Assembly (NCBI RefSeq): GCF_037969875.1 | Contig: NZ_CP150218.1 | Location: 2,046,001 to 2,110,000 of the forward strand | DNA length: 64,000 nt | Reading direction: 5' to 3' | DNA from: Paenibacillus sp. FSL R7-0337 | GTDB lineage: Bacteria; Bacillota; Bacilli; Paenibacillales; Paenibacillaceae | In this document: positions 1-9,017 of the stretch, in pieces | Position numbering within the stretch: position 1 is the stretch's first letter | How the letters are laid out: every line of letters begins with the position of its first letter | Made by a program: the position numbers and the translations under genes | The notes under the pieces: generated by a model | What the model was told of the DNA's origin: nothing | The model's input: the letters and a program-made list of their open reading frames with translations, nothing else | The model's database searches: none

Positions 1-426
1 AAAATCCGCCTTCAAATCGAGCTTCCCCTGCTCCACGAGCTGCATGGCAGCAGTGGCGGTGAAGGTTTTGGAGACGGAGGCCAGGCGAAAGACGGTCTTG
101 TCTGGGTCTACCTTGCTTGCGGCAGCCTTGTCTGCATATCCGAAGCCTTCCTTCACTACGGTCTTGCCGTCCTTAACAACTACCACAACAGCACCGGCAA
201 GCTGTGCCTGCACCTCCTTCGAGCTGAAGAACGGCTTAAGGAAGGCATCCACATTCTCAGTAGTCAGCGGCTTGCCCGTTACAGCCGCTGCAGCCGGAGC
301 GGCCGAAGAAGCAGGGGGAACAGCGGCGGCATGGACAGCCGGAGCCGTCAGTGTCAGCACCAGGGTAGCCGCAAGTACGGTTCTTGTCCAAAAGGCAGAG
401 CGGCGGCGCAATAATGACAAATTCAT
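1..426 (-). CDS. Secreted beta-lactamase-family serine hydrolase (5' part, cut by window edge)
   Basis: I translated the minus strand from an ATG at 426, which has a GGAAATGGAG ribosome site upstream; the frame runs open to base 1, so the C-terminus is missing. The first ~33 residues form a signal peptide (basic start, hydrophobic core, VHAAA cleavage region), followed by an Ala/Pro-rich stretch. The visible mature part begins the class C beta-lactamase / D-aminopeptidase / esterase fold. It carries an S-x-x-K motif (SVSK within RLASVSKTF) at about residues 120-123, where the catalytic serine and lysine of this family sit. Members include PBP4*-like hydrolases, esterases and peptidases; the substrate cannot be told from the N-terminus. 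It is the last gene on the minus strand at the left edge. Confidence 0.85.
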   Translation of the reverse strand, partial: MNLSLLRRRSAFWTRTVLAATLVLTLTAPAVHAAAVPPASSAAPAAAAVTGKPLTTENVDAFLKPFFSSKEVQAQLAGAVVVVVKDGKTVVKEGFGYADKAAASKVDPDKTVFRLASVSKTFTATAAMQLVEQGKLDLKADF

Positions 427-494
427 TCAATTCACTCCATTTCCATAGAATATAGGCATAGAAGTAATACGCCTTATCCTGGAAATTGGTTCAA

Positions 495-1883
495 CTAATT
501 CCGCAATACCTCTTCCATCTTCTTCAGCTTTCTGTAAATCACCGACCGGTCCACACTCAACCGCTTGGCCGCTTCTGTACCATTTCCGGAGCAGTCTTTA
601 AGCACTTTTTTGATATAATGGCCCTCCGCTATGGCAGTGAAATCCTTCAGGGTAGAGAGCTGCTGCTTATTCTTCTCGATAAAATGGTCCAGGGAGAACC
701 AGTCGTAGGCCGGCTCCTCTTCCTGCGGACTCAGGGCCACATGCTCGGTTACGACCAGTCTCTCGATGTAATTCCTTAATTCTCTCACGTTCCCATGCCA
801 GGGCTCGTTCAGCATCTTGTCGAACTCTTCGGCACTGAGCACATATTTCTTGCCGTACATCTTATTGAAGCTGGCGATGAAGCTGGAGATTAACCCTACC
901 AGGTCCAGCTTGCGGTTGCGCAGCGGCGGAATATAAATCGGAATCACATTGATCCGGTAATACAGATCTTCGCGGAATAGCCCCTTCTTGACCAGACTCC
1001 ACAGATCCCGGTTGGTGGCTGCGATCACACGGCAATGGACCGGAATATTCGTAATTCCGCCTACGCGTCTCACTTCATTATTTTCAAGCACACGCAATAA
1101 CTTGGCCTGCATCTCCATCGGCAGATCGGCAATCTCATCAAGGAACAGTACGCCGCCGCTCGCAATTTCAATCATACCGGCCTTGACCTCCGTCTGGCCC
1201 TCAAGCACGCCCTTCTCGTACCCGAACAATTCGTATTCAAAAAGAGCCGGAGCAATCGCAGCGCAGTTAATCGGAATGAACGGACCCTTCCACTTCTCGC
1301 TCTTCAGATGAATGTACTTGGCGATGACTTCCTTGCCCGTCCCGGATTCGCCGTAGATCAGCACCTTACTGTCATAAGACGCAATCTGGTTGCAGACCTT
1401 AATAATCTGCTTCATCGCCAGACTCTCGGCCACGATGCCCTTCTTCTTCTCCGCTGCCATACCGCCTAACTGCTTATGGATCTGCTGGGCGACAGGCACA
1501 TTGGCTTCATAATAGTTCTGCTCCTGGCTGAATTCGTTGGAGGTGGTAACGACCAGCTGAACCTCCCCGTCCTTGTCCAGAATGGGAATCGCCGACGAGA
1601 AGACATGGAAGCCTCTGGAGGTATTGACGGTCCGGGATACCTTCTGCTTGGTCGCAATAGCCTCCATAGTAATGGAATGAGTGTAATAACCCGCCTTGAC
1701 CAGATCCTGAACGTTCGCCTTAAGCAGCTCCTCCAGATGGATGCCGATGGTTAGTGCGGTGAATTCATTGGAGATTAGGATATTTCCGTTCTGATCGGTA
1801 ACAAATAACGTAGACGGATATTCTTCCACGAACTCGTCGATTGAGGGTTTATGGGTGTTTTTGTTTTTTTTGGTCACATTCAT
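495..1883 (-). CDS. PAS / AAA+ enhancer-binding-type transcriptional regulator with degenerate sigma-54 loop
   Basis: 462 residues: an N-terminal PAS-like sensor (about 15-115), an AAA+ domain (about 150-385) and a Fis-type helix-turn-helix at the end (about 430-455). The Walker A motif GESGTGKE is at 178-185, Walker B (GGVLFLDEIAD) near 243-252 and the arginine-finger region REDLYYRIN near 304-312. The loop that contacts sigma-54, normally GAFTGA, reads GVLEGQ at 225-230, so the invariant Thr is absent. In the NtrC family this loop is needed to open sigma-54 promoters; proteins lacking it (TyrR, for example) act with the housekeeping sigma factor. It lies just below the 5871-1988 operon and is separated from it by a terminator, so it most likely controls that operon in response to a small molecule bound by the PAS domain. 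Confidence 0.88.
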   Translation of the reverse strand: MNVTKKNKNTHKPSIDEFVEEYPSTLFVTDQNGNILISNEFTALTIGIHLEELLKANVQDLVKAGYYTHSITMEAIATKQKVSRTVNTSRGFHVFSSAIPILDKDGEVQLVVTTSNEFSQEQNYYEANVPVAQQIHKQLGGMAAEKKKGIVAESLAMKQIIKVCNQIASYDSKVLIYGESGTGKEVIAKYIHLKSEKWKGPFIPINCAAIAPALFEYELFGYEKGVLEGQTEVKAGMIEIASGGVLFLDEIADLPMEMQAKLLRVLENNEVRRVGGITNIPVHCRVIAATNRDLWSLVKKGLFREDLYYRINVIPIYIPPLRNRKLDLVGLISSFIASFNKMYGKKYVLSAEEFDKMLNEPWHGNVRELRNYIERLVVTEHVALSPQEEEPAYDWFSLDHFIEKNKQQLSTLKDFTAIAEGHYIKKVLKDCSGNGTEAAKRLSVDRSVIYRKLKKMEEVLRN

Positions 1884-1922
1884 CAGTCCTAACCCTTGAT
1901 ATGAACGCTTACATTCCGGCTA

Positions 1923-1968
1923 GACAAAAAGCCAAACAGCATCATTAGATCAATGATACCATTTGGCT
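1923..1968 (-). terminator. Rho-independent terminator after the FabK-like gene
   Basis: The outer arms AGCCAAA (1962-1968) and TTTGGCT (1930-1936), with an inner ATCATT/AATGAT stem, form a hairpin followed by TTTTTGT on the minus strand. It lies between the stop at 1988 and the regulator start at 1883, so the regulator needs its own promoter or read-through. Confidence 0.8.
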
Positions 1969-1987
1969 GGTGCGGAGCAAACTTTAA

Positions 1988-2941
1988 TCAGGCATGTGCT
2001 ACAGCTTCGAAGGTTACTTTGCCCATCTTGTCCATGACTTCCTGCGCTTCAGCGAACATAGTGGTGATCATCTCTTCCACGGTAGTAATCTTGTTCACCA
2101 TCCCGCAGATCTGTCCAGCCATCACGGAGCCGGTATCGGTATCCCCTTCAAATACAGCTCTGCGCAGCGAGCCCAGGCTTAAGCTCTCCAGCTCTTCACG
2201 CGATGCCTTCTCATTCTCCATTCTGAGGAATTCGGCAATCATGCTGTTCTTAATGCTTCTTACCGGACCGCCCAAGCTGCGGCCAGTTACAGTTGTGCTG
2301 GTATCATCGGCGTTGATGACTGCCAGCTTGAAGTTCTCATGTGTCGGGCATTCCACAGTCGCGAGGAACCGGGTTCCAACCTGAACACCTTGAGCTCCGA
2401 GTGCAAAAGCAGCGGCAATCCCGCGTCCATCGGCAATTCCGCCGGCCCCGATTACCGGAATCGATACCGCGCTGGCAACTTGCGGCAGCAAGGCCATCGT
2501 CGTAGTTTCACCTACATGTCCGCCAGCTTCCGTTCCTTCAGCCACAATCGCATCGACACCGAGCGCTTCCATTTTCTTGGCGATTTTGACGGAAGGGACT
2601 ACCGGAATTACGATAATGCCATGTTCCTTCAGAATCGGCATATAAGGAGCGGGGGTGCCTGCGCCTGTGGTTACGATCTTCACGCCTTCTTCAATAATAA
2701 CCTGGATCAGCTCAGGGATATTGTTCATCATCAGCATCAGGTTGACAGCAAACGGCTTATCGGTGCTTGCTTTGGCCTTGCGGATCTCGTCACGGAGACG
2801 GTCGGCGGTGAAGCCGCCGGAGCCGATAATTCCCAGCCCGCCCGCATTGGACACAGCGCCTACCAGTGGAGACACGGCAATCTGAGCCATACCGCCCTGG
2901 AAAATTGGATATTTAATTCCTAACAGTTGTGTAATCGACAT
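1988..2941 (-). CDS. FMN-dependent FabK / nitronate monooxygenase family enzyme
   Basis: The 317-residue TIM-barrel protein matches the FabK branch (enoyl-ACP reductase II) of the nitronate monooxygenase superfamily. Visible marks are YPIFQGGMAQIA at 11-22, VTTGAGTP near 90-97, EAGGHVG with His142 (FabK catalytic-His position) and GAGGIADGRG. FabK reduces enoyl-ACP with FMN and NAD(P)H, while nitronate monooxygenases oxidise alkyl nitronates; sequence alone does not settle which applies. I chose the ATG at 2941 because GGAGG sits 7-8 bases upstream; an in-frame ATG at 2956 lies on top of that site. It is third in an operon with a CoA-transferase and an OFA carrier, which favours a role on an imported acid or its CoA ester rather than bulk fatty-acid synthesis. 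Confidence 0.85.
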   Translation of the reverse strand: MSITQLLGIKYPIFQGGMAQIAVSPLVGAVSNAGGLGIIGSGGFTADRLRDEIRKAKASTDKPFAVNLMLMMNNIPELIQVIIEEGVKIVTTGAGTPAPYMPILKEHGIIVIPVVPSVKIAKKMEALGVDAIVAEGTEAGGHVGETTTMALLPQVASAVSIPVIGAGGIADGRGIAAAFALGAQGVQVGTRFLATVECPTHENFKLAVINADDTSTTVTGRSLGGPVRSIKNSMIAEFLRMENEKASREELESLSLGSLRRAVFEGDTDTGSVMAGQICGMVNKITTVEEMITTMFAEAQEVMDKMGKVTFEAVAHA

Positions 2942-2996
2942 TATAATTACCTCCATATATTAATTAATGTTGTTTATATGAACTTCCGGCCATTTC

Positions 2997-4232
2997 TTAA
3001 GCCGCCTTAGCCACTTCTGGCTCAGCCTTCTGCTTCTCCATCGCTTTGTAGACGAAGGTTAAGGCGAAGCCGACCAGGGAGATGACCAGCGCGATGTAAA
3101 AAGCATTCGTGAAGTTGCCGTCATTGGCTGCCGCTACACTACCGGCAATTCTCGGTCCGAAGAACGCTGCTACCGAGTAGCCGATGAAGGTGACACCGTA
3201 GTTCACGCCGTAATATTTCATCCCGAACTTCTCACCGACAATGGACGGGAAGATGCCCATTGTTCCGCCGAAGCATAAGCCGATTCCGGCAATGGCGACA
3301 GCAAATCCGGCGACAGAAGACGATAAAGCAATTGTGAGCATCATAGCTGCAATGACCAGATAGATCATGAGCAGGCATTTCACGCGGCCGATTCTATCGG
3401 ACACTGCACCCCAGAACACACGGCCCAGGCAGTTGCTCAGCGAGTACAAGCTTACGTAGAGCGCTGCGGCGGCTGCGGTTAAGCCAAACATTTTTTGACC
3501 GATTACAGAAGCATTCGCGGTTACCATCATACCAGACAGGGCACCGATCAGGAACAGGCAGGCAATCACATAGAATAACGGCTTCTTGATCATCTCATTC
3601 CATGGTACATTCACAGAAGCCTTGGCTGCTCCGGTTACCGGAGGGGTCCAGCCTTCAGGAGCATAGCCGGCCGGGGCGGGTTTGACGAGCAACCCAAGCC
3701 CTAGAATAATCACCAGGAAAACCACACCGAGCGTAATTAAGGCAGACTGTACACCATTGCTGGTGATCAGCGCGTTAGCGATAGGAGCGATAGCGATGGT
3801 GCCGCCGCCATATCCGGCTGTAACGATCCCCGCTGCCAGACCTCTTTTATCCGGAAAGAGCTTCACGCTGTTCCCGATGGTCGAGGAATACACGATTCCC
3901 TGGCCAATCCCGGTAATAACACCATAAGTGATATACAGCATCCAAGGTGCAGTAGCCAGGCCCGAGAGAATGAAACCAATCCCGAACATCGCACCGCCGA
4001 TGAAGACCGCCTTCTTGGCTCCTCCTTTATCCACCAGCTTACCGCCTAGGATCATTGGAATCGGGGAAATCGCTGCATTAATGGTAAAAGCAATCATAAT
4101 ATCCGGCATGCTCACGCTGAAAACCTTCGTTAATGGAAGTGCGAAAATACTAAAAGCATAAATGGCGCCTACACAGATATTAATGATCGTTGAGGCAATC
4201 AAGATCCTCCAGCGGTTCAACTCTACGTTCAT
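2997..4232 (-). CDS. MFS transporter, oxalate/formate antiporter (OFA) family
   Basis: 411 residues with about 12 hydrophobic segments. The N-terminus has the OFA pattern (NICVGAIYAFSIFALPL in TM1), the loop 2-3 motif GGKLVDKGGAKK and, in the second half, GRVFWGAVSDRIGR. The family includes OxlT of Oxalobacter and E. coli YhjX, and many members carry monocarboxylates or dicarboxylates. Lying between a CoA-transferase and a FabK-like enzyme, it is probably the uptake or exchange carrier for the organic acid that the CoA-transferase activates. The ribosome site AAGGGATG precedes the ATG at 4232. The substrate is not determinable from the sequence. Confidence 0.87.
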   Translation of the reverse strand: MNVELNRWRILIASTIINICVGAIYAFSIFALPLTKVFSVSMPDIMIAFTINAAISPIPMILGGKLVDKGGAKKAVFIGGAMFGIGFILSGLATAPWMLYITYGVITGIGQGIVYSSTIGNSVKLFPDKRGLAAGIVTAGYGGGTIAIAPIANALITSNGVQSALITLGVVFLVIILGLGLLVKPAPAGYAPEGWTPPVTGAAKASVNVPWNEMIKKPLFYVIACLFLIGALSGMMVTANASVIGQKMFGLTAAAAALYVSLYSLSNCLGRVFWGAVSDRIGRVKCLLMIYLVIAAMMLTIALSSSVAGFAVAIAGIGLCFGGTMGIFPSIVGEKFGMKYYGVNYGVTFIGYSVAAFFGPRIAGSVAAANDGNFTNAFYIALVISLVGFALTFVYKAMEKQKAEPEVAKAA

Positions 4233-4287
4233 GGTATCATCCCTTTTTTAGTTAGTTTATAAGTTCAGCTTAAGGTACTTACATTGA

Positions 4288-5871
4288 CTACACTTCTTGC
4301 AAAACCCGGTTCTTATCGGCGATAATCGACTTCAGCATGCCCCAGTTCTCTTGGAACATAGCCGCGTCCATCTCCTTCAGGTCCGGTGAAATTACGGGCT
4401 TGAAGTCCATCTGATCCAGAATCTCTGTCTGCAGGTCGATGCCTGGTGCGATTTCGGTTAAGGTCATTTTACCGTTCAGCAGTTCAAAGACGGCGCGTTC
4501 CGTAACATACACAACCGGCTGTTGAACCTTAGCGGCATAAGATCCGCTGAAGGTGATCTGCTGTACCTTTGAGATGAATTTCTTGGCTTTGCCCTCTTGA
4601 ATGATGTGCAGCTTGCCATTCTCTACCTTAATCTGCAGCCCGCCCGCTGTAAAAGTACCCGCGAACACCAGCTTTTTCGCCGCTTGAGAGATATTGATGA
4701 ATCCGCCGCAGCCCGCAACCCGTGTGCCGAATTTGCTGACATTCACGTTCCCCGACTCATCCGTCTGGGCCAGACCAAGGACCGACAGGTCAATGCCGCC
4801 GCCGTCATAGAAATCGAATTGGGCATCATGATCTACAATCGCCTCTGAGTTGTACGCATGGCCGAAGTCCTTCAGACCTGCGGGAACCCCGCCGATCGAG
4901 CCTGCCTCTGTCGTCAGAATCAGCTGGTCGTCCACGCCCTCTTCAGCAGCGATGTTCGCTACATTCACCGGGATGCCGACACCGAGATTCAGAATGGTAT
5001 TCGGCTGAAGCTCTACGGCTGTGCGGCGGGAGATAATTTTGCGTTCATCCAGCGGTAGGATTTCAATCGAATCTACCGGTACTTTGACATGGCCCGAGAA
5101 CGCCGGATTATACTGCGTATTCTCGGTCTGGTAATGATTCTCCGGGGTGGAAACAACAAGGTAATCTACCAGAATGCCCGGAACCTTCACATCCTTGGGA
5201 TTCAAGGTGCCGTTCTTGGCCACGGTCTCTACCTGGGCGATCACTATACCTCCAGAGTTGCGGACCGCCTGGGCGATCGGCAGAACCTCCATGTGCAGGC
5301 CTTCTTTTTCCAGCGTCAGGTTACCGTTCTCGTCCGCTACGGTACCACGGATCAGGGCGATTTGAATCGGGAAGGTCTTGTAGAACAGCCACTCTTCGCC
5401 TTCTAGTTCAATCACCTTCACAATGTCTTCCTTCGTAGAAGGTGACATCTTGCCGCCCTCAACGCGAGGATCGACGAAGGTCTCCATGCCTACCTTGGTA
5501 ATCACACCTGGACGCTTGGCAGCAATCTCGCGGTAGAGCTGGGTAATGACCCCTTGCGGCAGGTTGTAGGCTTCGCATTTATCCTCTTCAATCAGCTTGG
5601 CCAATCCCGGGGAAGCGATGGCGATACCGCCAATCCAGCGTTTGATGAGGCCTTCATGCCCCAGGTGGCTCATGCCCTTATCGCGGCGGTTGCCGACGGC
5701 GCTGGCATGCATCACGGTCAGATTCTTCGGTTGTCCGGTCTGCACGAAGCGCTCTTCAATGGCGATCCCCATCTCTTCTGCCCAGCAGGATAATCCGAAT
5801 CCGCTCGCTGCTACTGTGTCCCCGTCCTTGATGAGTTCCGCTGCTTTGGCGGCTGAAATTACTTTTGTCAT
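4288..5871 (-). CDS. Acyl-CoA:acetate / 3-ketoacid (propionate-type) CoA-transferase
   Basis: The 527-residue class I CoA-transferase has the alpha and beta halves fused, as in YdiF and Clostridium propionicum Pct. The catalytic glutamate is Glu322 in LTTEAGSIGG, close to the numbering in Pct (Glu324). The glycine-rich GVGIPVNVA lies just upstream in the beta half, and ASGFG near 22-26 marks the start of the alpha half. The reaction moves CoA from acetyl-CoA or another acyl-CoA to a free short-chain acid. It is the first gene of the operon with the OFA carrier and the FabK-like enzyme, preceded by RBS AGAGGAG. The upstream DNA holds a 26-bp perfect palindrome (6033-6058) but no GG-N10-GC sigma-54 promoter that I could find. 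Confidence 0.92.
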   Translation of the reverse strand: MTKVISAAKAAELIKDGDTVAASGFGLSCWAEEMGIAIEERFVQTGQPKNLTVMHASAVGNRRDKGMSHLGHEGLIKRWIGGIAIASPGLAKLIEEDKCEAYNLPQGVITQLYREIAAKRPGVITKVGMETFVDPRVEGGKMSPSTKEDIVKVIELEGEEWLFYKTFPIQIALIRGTVADENGNLTLEKEGLHMEVLPIAQAVRNSGGIVIAQVETVAKNGTLNPKDVKVPGILVDYLVVSTPENHYQTENTQYNPAFSGHVKVPVDSIEILPLDERKIISRRTAVELQPNTILNLGVGIPVNVANIAAEEGVDDQLILTTEAGSIGGVPAGLKDFGHAYNSEAIVDHDAQFDFYDGGGIDLSVLGLAQTDESGNVNVSKFGTRVAGCGGFINISQAAKKLVFAGTFTAGGLQIKVENGKLHIIQEGKAKKFISKVQQITFSGSYAAKVQQPVVYVTERAVFELLNGKMTLTEIAPGIDLQTEILDQMDFKPVISPDLKEMDAAMFQENWGMLKSIIADKNRVLQEV

Positions 5872-6032
5872 TTCATCTGCTCCTCTTTATGTGAATTATT
5901 TCACTACACTTGTCAAAAAAAATGATGGCCCTTCTGTGTGTCTCATTCTTGCTGATTTGCGAGACTGAATTTCTTTGTGAAAGTTTTCTCAAGGCCATCG
6001 TAATACAGAATATATGACCGGTCAATAGCTCC

Positions 6033-6058
6033 AAAATGCCTTGAATTCAAGGCATTTT
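6033..6058. promoter_or_regulatory. 26-bp perfect palindrome, candidate activator site
   Basis: The half-site AAAATGCCTTGAA is followed immediately by its exact reverse complement, centred between 6045 and 6046. It lies about 160-190 bp upstream of the CoA-transferase start, the usual distance for an enhancer site of an AAA+ activator. Both flanking genes point away from it, so no known transcript runs into it for it to terminate. That it is the binding site of the 495-1883 regulator is inference. Confidence 0.55.
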
Positions 6059-6142
6059 TCTGTTGTTTTTTTGCGACTGGCTTGGCGGATTGGGCAGATT
6101 GTTGGGCAGCTGTTCTCTTAAAATTCAAGCCTATTAAGGGTC

Positions 6143-6370
6143 GAACTCAAAGCTTCGTCGTCGCTGCGGTGAACATTTGGACTTCCGGCCGCTGCCCGCC
6201 ACCAGATTTCTTGATTTGTACCGCTAATAGCGGTTGAAATCCGGTGACAGCTGATGCTGTAGATAGCTAGCTTTCCTACGGAAAGCTTTCAGGCGGTCGC
6301 TTCCGCTCCTACAGTTCCAAATTTCCCCTCCGCTTCTTTTTGCTTTTCGTTAATATCTTTAGTGCTTCTT
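6143..6370. repeat. Dispersed intergenic repeat, copy A
   Basis: About 228 bp that matches 17303-17529 closely: shared blocks include ACTTCCGGCCGCTG, CCAGATTTCTTGATTT, CTTTCCTACGGAAAGCTTTC and CCCCTCCGCTTCTTTTTGC. Inside it the palindromic CCGCTAATAGCGG and TTTCCTACGGAAA can form hairpins. It has no coding signal. Confidence 0.85.
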
Positions 6371-6755
6371 ATACATACCGGAATACTGCTCCCAATCTGG
6401 GTTATATTTTTCTTCATTCCGGCAGGACCCGCCAGTCGCAAAATAACCACACTGTTTTCTCCAGCCAGGTTGGATGGATATTAAATCCAGCGGTCCAAGG
6501 CATATCCTGTCCGGCGGATCAGTCAAAGGGTCAGAGATAAGACTTCAAGACATTTTAGCGCGGCCAAAAAAAATAAATTATTTTTCTTACGGGGGGTGCA
6601 TTGCAGATTTGCAACAGCCGATCAGGGCAAAACCGGTCAAGTAGAAACGGTTTCGCCGTCCTTTTAAAGGGCGGTACCGTTTCAGCGAGAAATAGAAGGA
6701 TAAGTTATCGTGTGAAACATATAAGTTCTTATATTTTCAAAAATGAGCGGAAGGG

Positions 6756-6785
6756 TTGGACACTATCCCTTGTATATGTTATATT
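6756..6785 (+). promoter_or_regulatory. Sigma-A promoter of the FGGY kinase
   Basis: The -35 TTGGAC (6756-6761) is followed after 18 bp by the -10 TATATT (6780-6785), with the ATG at 6819 and AGAGGGGGA as ribosome site. The match is partial at the -35. Confidence 0.5.
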
Positions 6786-6818
6786 CTGGACAATTTTAGC
6801 TAGAGGGGGAACGCTGTC

Positions 6819-8447
6819 ATGACGCATTCCGTCAAACAGGCGATTGTTCAGGGAGCAACGTCGCTTGGGATTGAGTTCGGGTCCACGCGAATCAAGGCTG
6901 TGCTGATCGATCACCATTTTGAAACGATCGCCTCCGGCACCTATGAATGGGAGAATCAATTCACTAAGGGTTACTGGACTTACGATCTCAGGGAAGTAGT
7001 TCAAGGTCTGCAAGCAGCCTACGAGCAATTACAGCAAGCGGTTCAGCAGACCTATGGCGTCACTCTGCAAACCGTCGGCTCCATAGGCTGCTCGGCCATG
7101 ATGCAGGGGTATATTGCGCTGGACCAAGCGGGAGAGCTGCTCGTTCCATTCCGTACCTGGCGCAATGCTACAACAAGCACTGCTGCTGCGGAGCTAAGCG
7201 GGACATTCCAGTTCAAAATTCCAGAGCGCTGGAGTATCGCCCACTTGTATCAGGCTATTTTAAACGGTGAAGAGCATGTGGCCAGAATAGATTATCTTAC
7301 GACGCTATCGGGTTACGTTCACTTGCTGCTAACCGGCTGCAGGGCTCTCGGGATCGGGGATGCCTCCGGGATGTTCCCCATCGATGAAGCAACGAAGCAG
7401 TACAATGAAGATATGGTGAAGCAGTTCACCACTCTAATTGCCGGGAGGGGCTATCCTTGGAAGCTGCAAGATATCCTGCCTACAGTGTATACAGCCGGTA
7501 TGAATGCAGGAAATCTCAGTGAAGCAGGTGCCCGGCTGATCGACCCGTCAGGCCGTTTGCAGGCTGGTATTCCGCTATGCCCGCCGGAGGGCGATGCCGG
7601 AACAGGTATGGTGGCTACAGGCAGTGTCAGGAAACGAACTGGCAATATTTCCGTAGGGACGTCGGTCTTTGCTATGTTTGTGCTGGAGCAGAACCTAAGT
7701 GCGGTCCACCCTGAGATTGATATCGTGAATACACCGGAAGGCAGCCCGGTTGCTATGGTACTTGCCAATAACTGCTCCAGCGATCTGAATGCCTGGGTCG
7801 GCTTGTTCCGTGAATTCTATGAGGCCATGGGCCTTACGCCAGACATGGACCAGTTATTCAACGTCCTGCTGAACCAGGCACTGGAAGCGGATGCGGATGG
7901 CGGCGGCTTGCTGAGCTACGGTTACTATTCAGGCGAGAACATCACCGGACTTGCTGAGGGACGTCCGCTATTCGTCCGTTCGCCGCAGAGCCGCTTCACT
8001 CTGGCTAACTTCATGAGAGTGCATCTGTATAGCGCCTTCGCTGCGTTAAGGCTCGGAATGGAGATTCTGACCGGGCAGGAACGGGTAACTATTGACCGTA
8101 TTTCAGCGCATGGCGGATTGTTCCGCACCCCGCAGGTTGGCCAGCGGATCTGTGCTGCAGCACTCAATGTTCCGGTCTCAGTCCTGTCTACGGCTGGTGA
8201 AGGCGGCGCATGGGGAATAGCTATTCTGGCCTCTTATATGATGCATAAGGAGCCGAACGAGAGCCTGGCGGATTACTTGACCTCTAAGGTGTTCTGTAAC
8301 ATGGAAGGACATGAGGTAGCGCCTAACCCTACTGATGTGGAGGGCTTTGCCCTTTATATGGAGCGTTACACCGGGGGTCTGCCCATCGAACAGGCGGCGG
8401 TAGATCATTTACTGGAGAATCGGAAGAAAGGAGACTTCTTCATATGA
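6819..8447 (+). CDS. FGGY-family carbohydrate kinase
   Basis: This 542-residue sugar kinase has the hexokinase/actin fold. The N-terminal phosphate loop [15 protein letters not shown] lies at about 17-31; the glycine-rich [13 protein letters not shown] near 260-272 and [14 protein letters not shown] in the C-terminal half fit the FGGY nucleotide-binding lobe. FGGY kinases phosphorylate pentoses, pentuloses, hexuloses, polyols or glycerol. The specificity residues are not recognisable to me, so xylulokinase, ribulokinase or rhamnulokinase cannot be chosen between. The start ATG has RBS AGAGGGGGA at good spacing. The gene overlaps the next by ATGA (8444-8447), implying translational coupling to a secreted protein, which is an odd partner for a kinase. 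Confidence 0.85.
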   Translation: MTHSVKQAIVQGATSLGIEFGSTRIKAVLIDHHFETIASGTYEWENQFTKGYWTYDLREVVQGLQAAYEQLQQAVQQTYGVTLQTVGSIGCSAMMQGYIALDQAGELLVPFRTWRNATTSTAAAELSGTFQFKIPERWSIAHLYQAILNGEEHVARIDYLTTLSGYVHLLLTGCRALGIGDASGMFPIDEATKQYNEDMVKQFTTLIAGRGYPWKLQDILPTVYTAGMNAGNLSEAGARLIDPSGRLQAGIPLCPPEGDAGTGMVATGSVRKRTGNISVGTSVFAMFVLEQNLSAVHPEIDIVNTPEGSPVAMVLANNCSSDLNAWVGLFREFYEAMGLTPDMDQLFNVLLNQALEADADGGGLLSYGYYSGENITGLAEGRPLFVRSPQSRFTLANFMRVHLYSAFAALRLGMEILTGQERVTIDRISAHGGLFRTPQVGQRICAAALNVPVSVLSTAGEGGAWGIAILASYMMHKEPNESLADYLTSKVFCNMEGHEVAPNPTDVEGFALYMERYTGGLPIEQAAVDHLLENRKKGDFFI

Positions 8448-9013
8448 AAATAAAAAAGAACAAGCTCATAGGAGCGCTAGCCTCCCTGTTACTGGTAGCC
8501 TCCGCCCCTTCGGCCTATGCTGAAGCGCTGGATGCCAAGACACTGCTGAAGCAAAAGTTCCCGGGGGAAACGGTACGGTTGCTGAAGACCGCAGACCTGA
8601 ATAACGATCAGAAGAAGGAGAGCTTCCTGCTCACAGAGTCGGGCAATCTGTATCTGGTGAACTCCAAGGGTGTAGTTGTATTAATTGATAAGCAGATTAT
8701 GGAGTTCGAAGAGGATGAAGCGGATATGCAAATCTTCGCTGTCTCTCCAACGGAGAAGCAACTGGCGGTTACCGTGGATTATCTGCCCTCGAATACCCAA
8801 GTCTCGGTCTACCGCCTGAACTATGGCACTCTGACCAAGAAGCTTCAGTTCATGGGGGATCAGGGAGCCGAGATCGATAAGAAGGGGCGCCTGCACCAAT
8901 ACTGGAAGGACTTCAAGGACGAGGGCGGCGGCTGGGATCTGGCAGAGGGGATCTTCACCTGGGATGCCAAGGCAGGTAAGTACAGAGCTACTGGCAATTA
9001 CGTCTTGCAGTAG
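8444..9013 (+). CDS. Small secreted protein of unknown function
   Basis: 189 residues. A clear signal peptide (KIKKNK start, hydrophobic core, cleavage after AYA near residue 27) precedes about 160 mature residues. These contain an FG-GAP-like opening, [16 protein letters not shown], where a short Asp/Asn-rich Ca-type loop follows a strand, as in proteins measuring a computed value. No lipobox cysteine is present. I do not recognise a family with certainty. Its start codon overlaps the stop of the FGGY kinase, and a bidirectional terminator follows directly. Confidence 0.75.
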   Translation: MKIKKNKLIGALASLLLVASAPSAYAEALDAKTLLKQKFPGETVRLLKTADLNNDQKKESFLLTESGNLYLVNSKGVVVLIDKQIMEFEEDEADMQIFAVSPTEKQLAVTVDYLPSNTQVSVYRLNYGTLTKKLQFMGDQGAEIDKKGRLHQYWKDFKDEGGGWDLAEGIFTWDAKAGKYRATGNYVLQ

Positions 9014-9017
9014 TATA

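Larger units (their letters stand above)
5872..6818. other. 947-bp divergent intergenic region
   Basis: This region separates the CoA-transferase operon (minus) from the FGGY kinase (plus). It contains the short inverted repeat GTGAATTATTTCAC (5891-5904), the long palindrome at 6033-6058, a ~228-bp dispersed repeat (6143-6370) and the promoter of the kinase. Short open frames inside have no ribosome sites or recognisable products. Confidence 0.7.

Noticed and set aside
5888-5916. TTGACA at 5911-5916 (minus strand) as a sigma-A promoter
   Set aside because: The box at the right distance (CACATA) is a poor -10, and transcription would start inside the ribosome binding site.
6033-6058. Palindrome as a rho-independent terminator
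   Set aside because: A hairpin with a 4-nt loop and T-rich flank is possible, but both neighbouring genes are transcribed away from it, so there is no message to end.
5872-6060. Sigma-54 promoter for the CoA-transferase operon
   Set aside because: I looked for GG-N10-GC on the minus strand and found none; the closest is GG-N9-GC near 6040.
5943-6128. Short minus-strand frame upstream of the CoA-transferase
   Set aside because: It has no ribosome site, spans the 26-bp palindrome and has no recognisable product.
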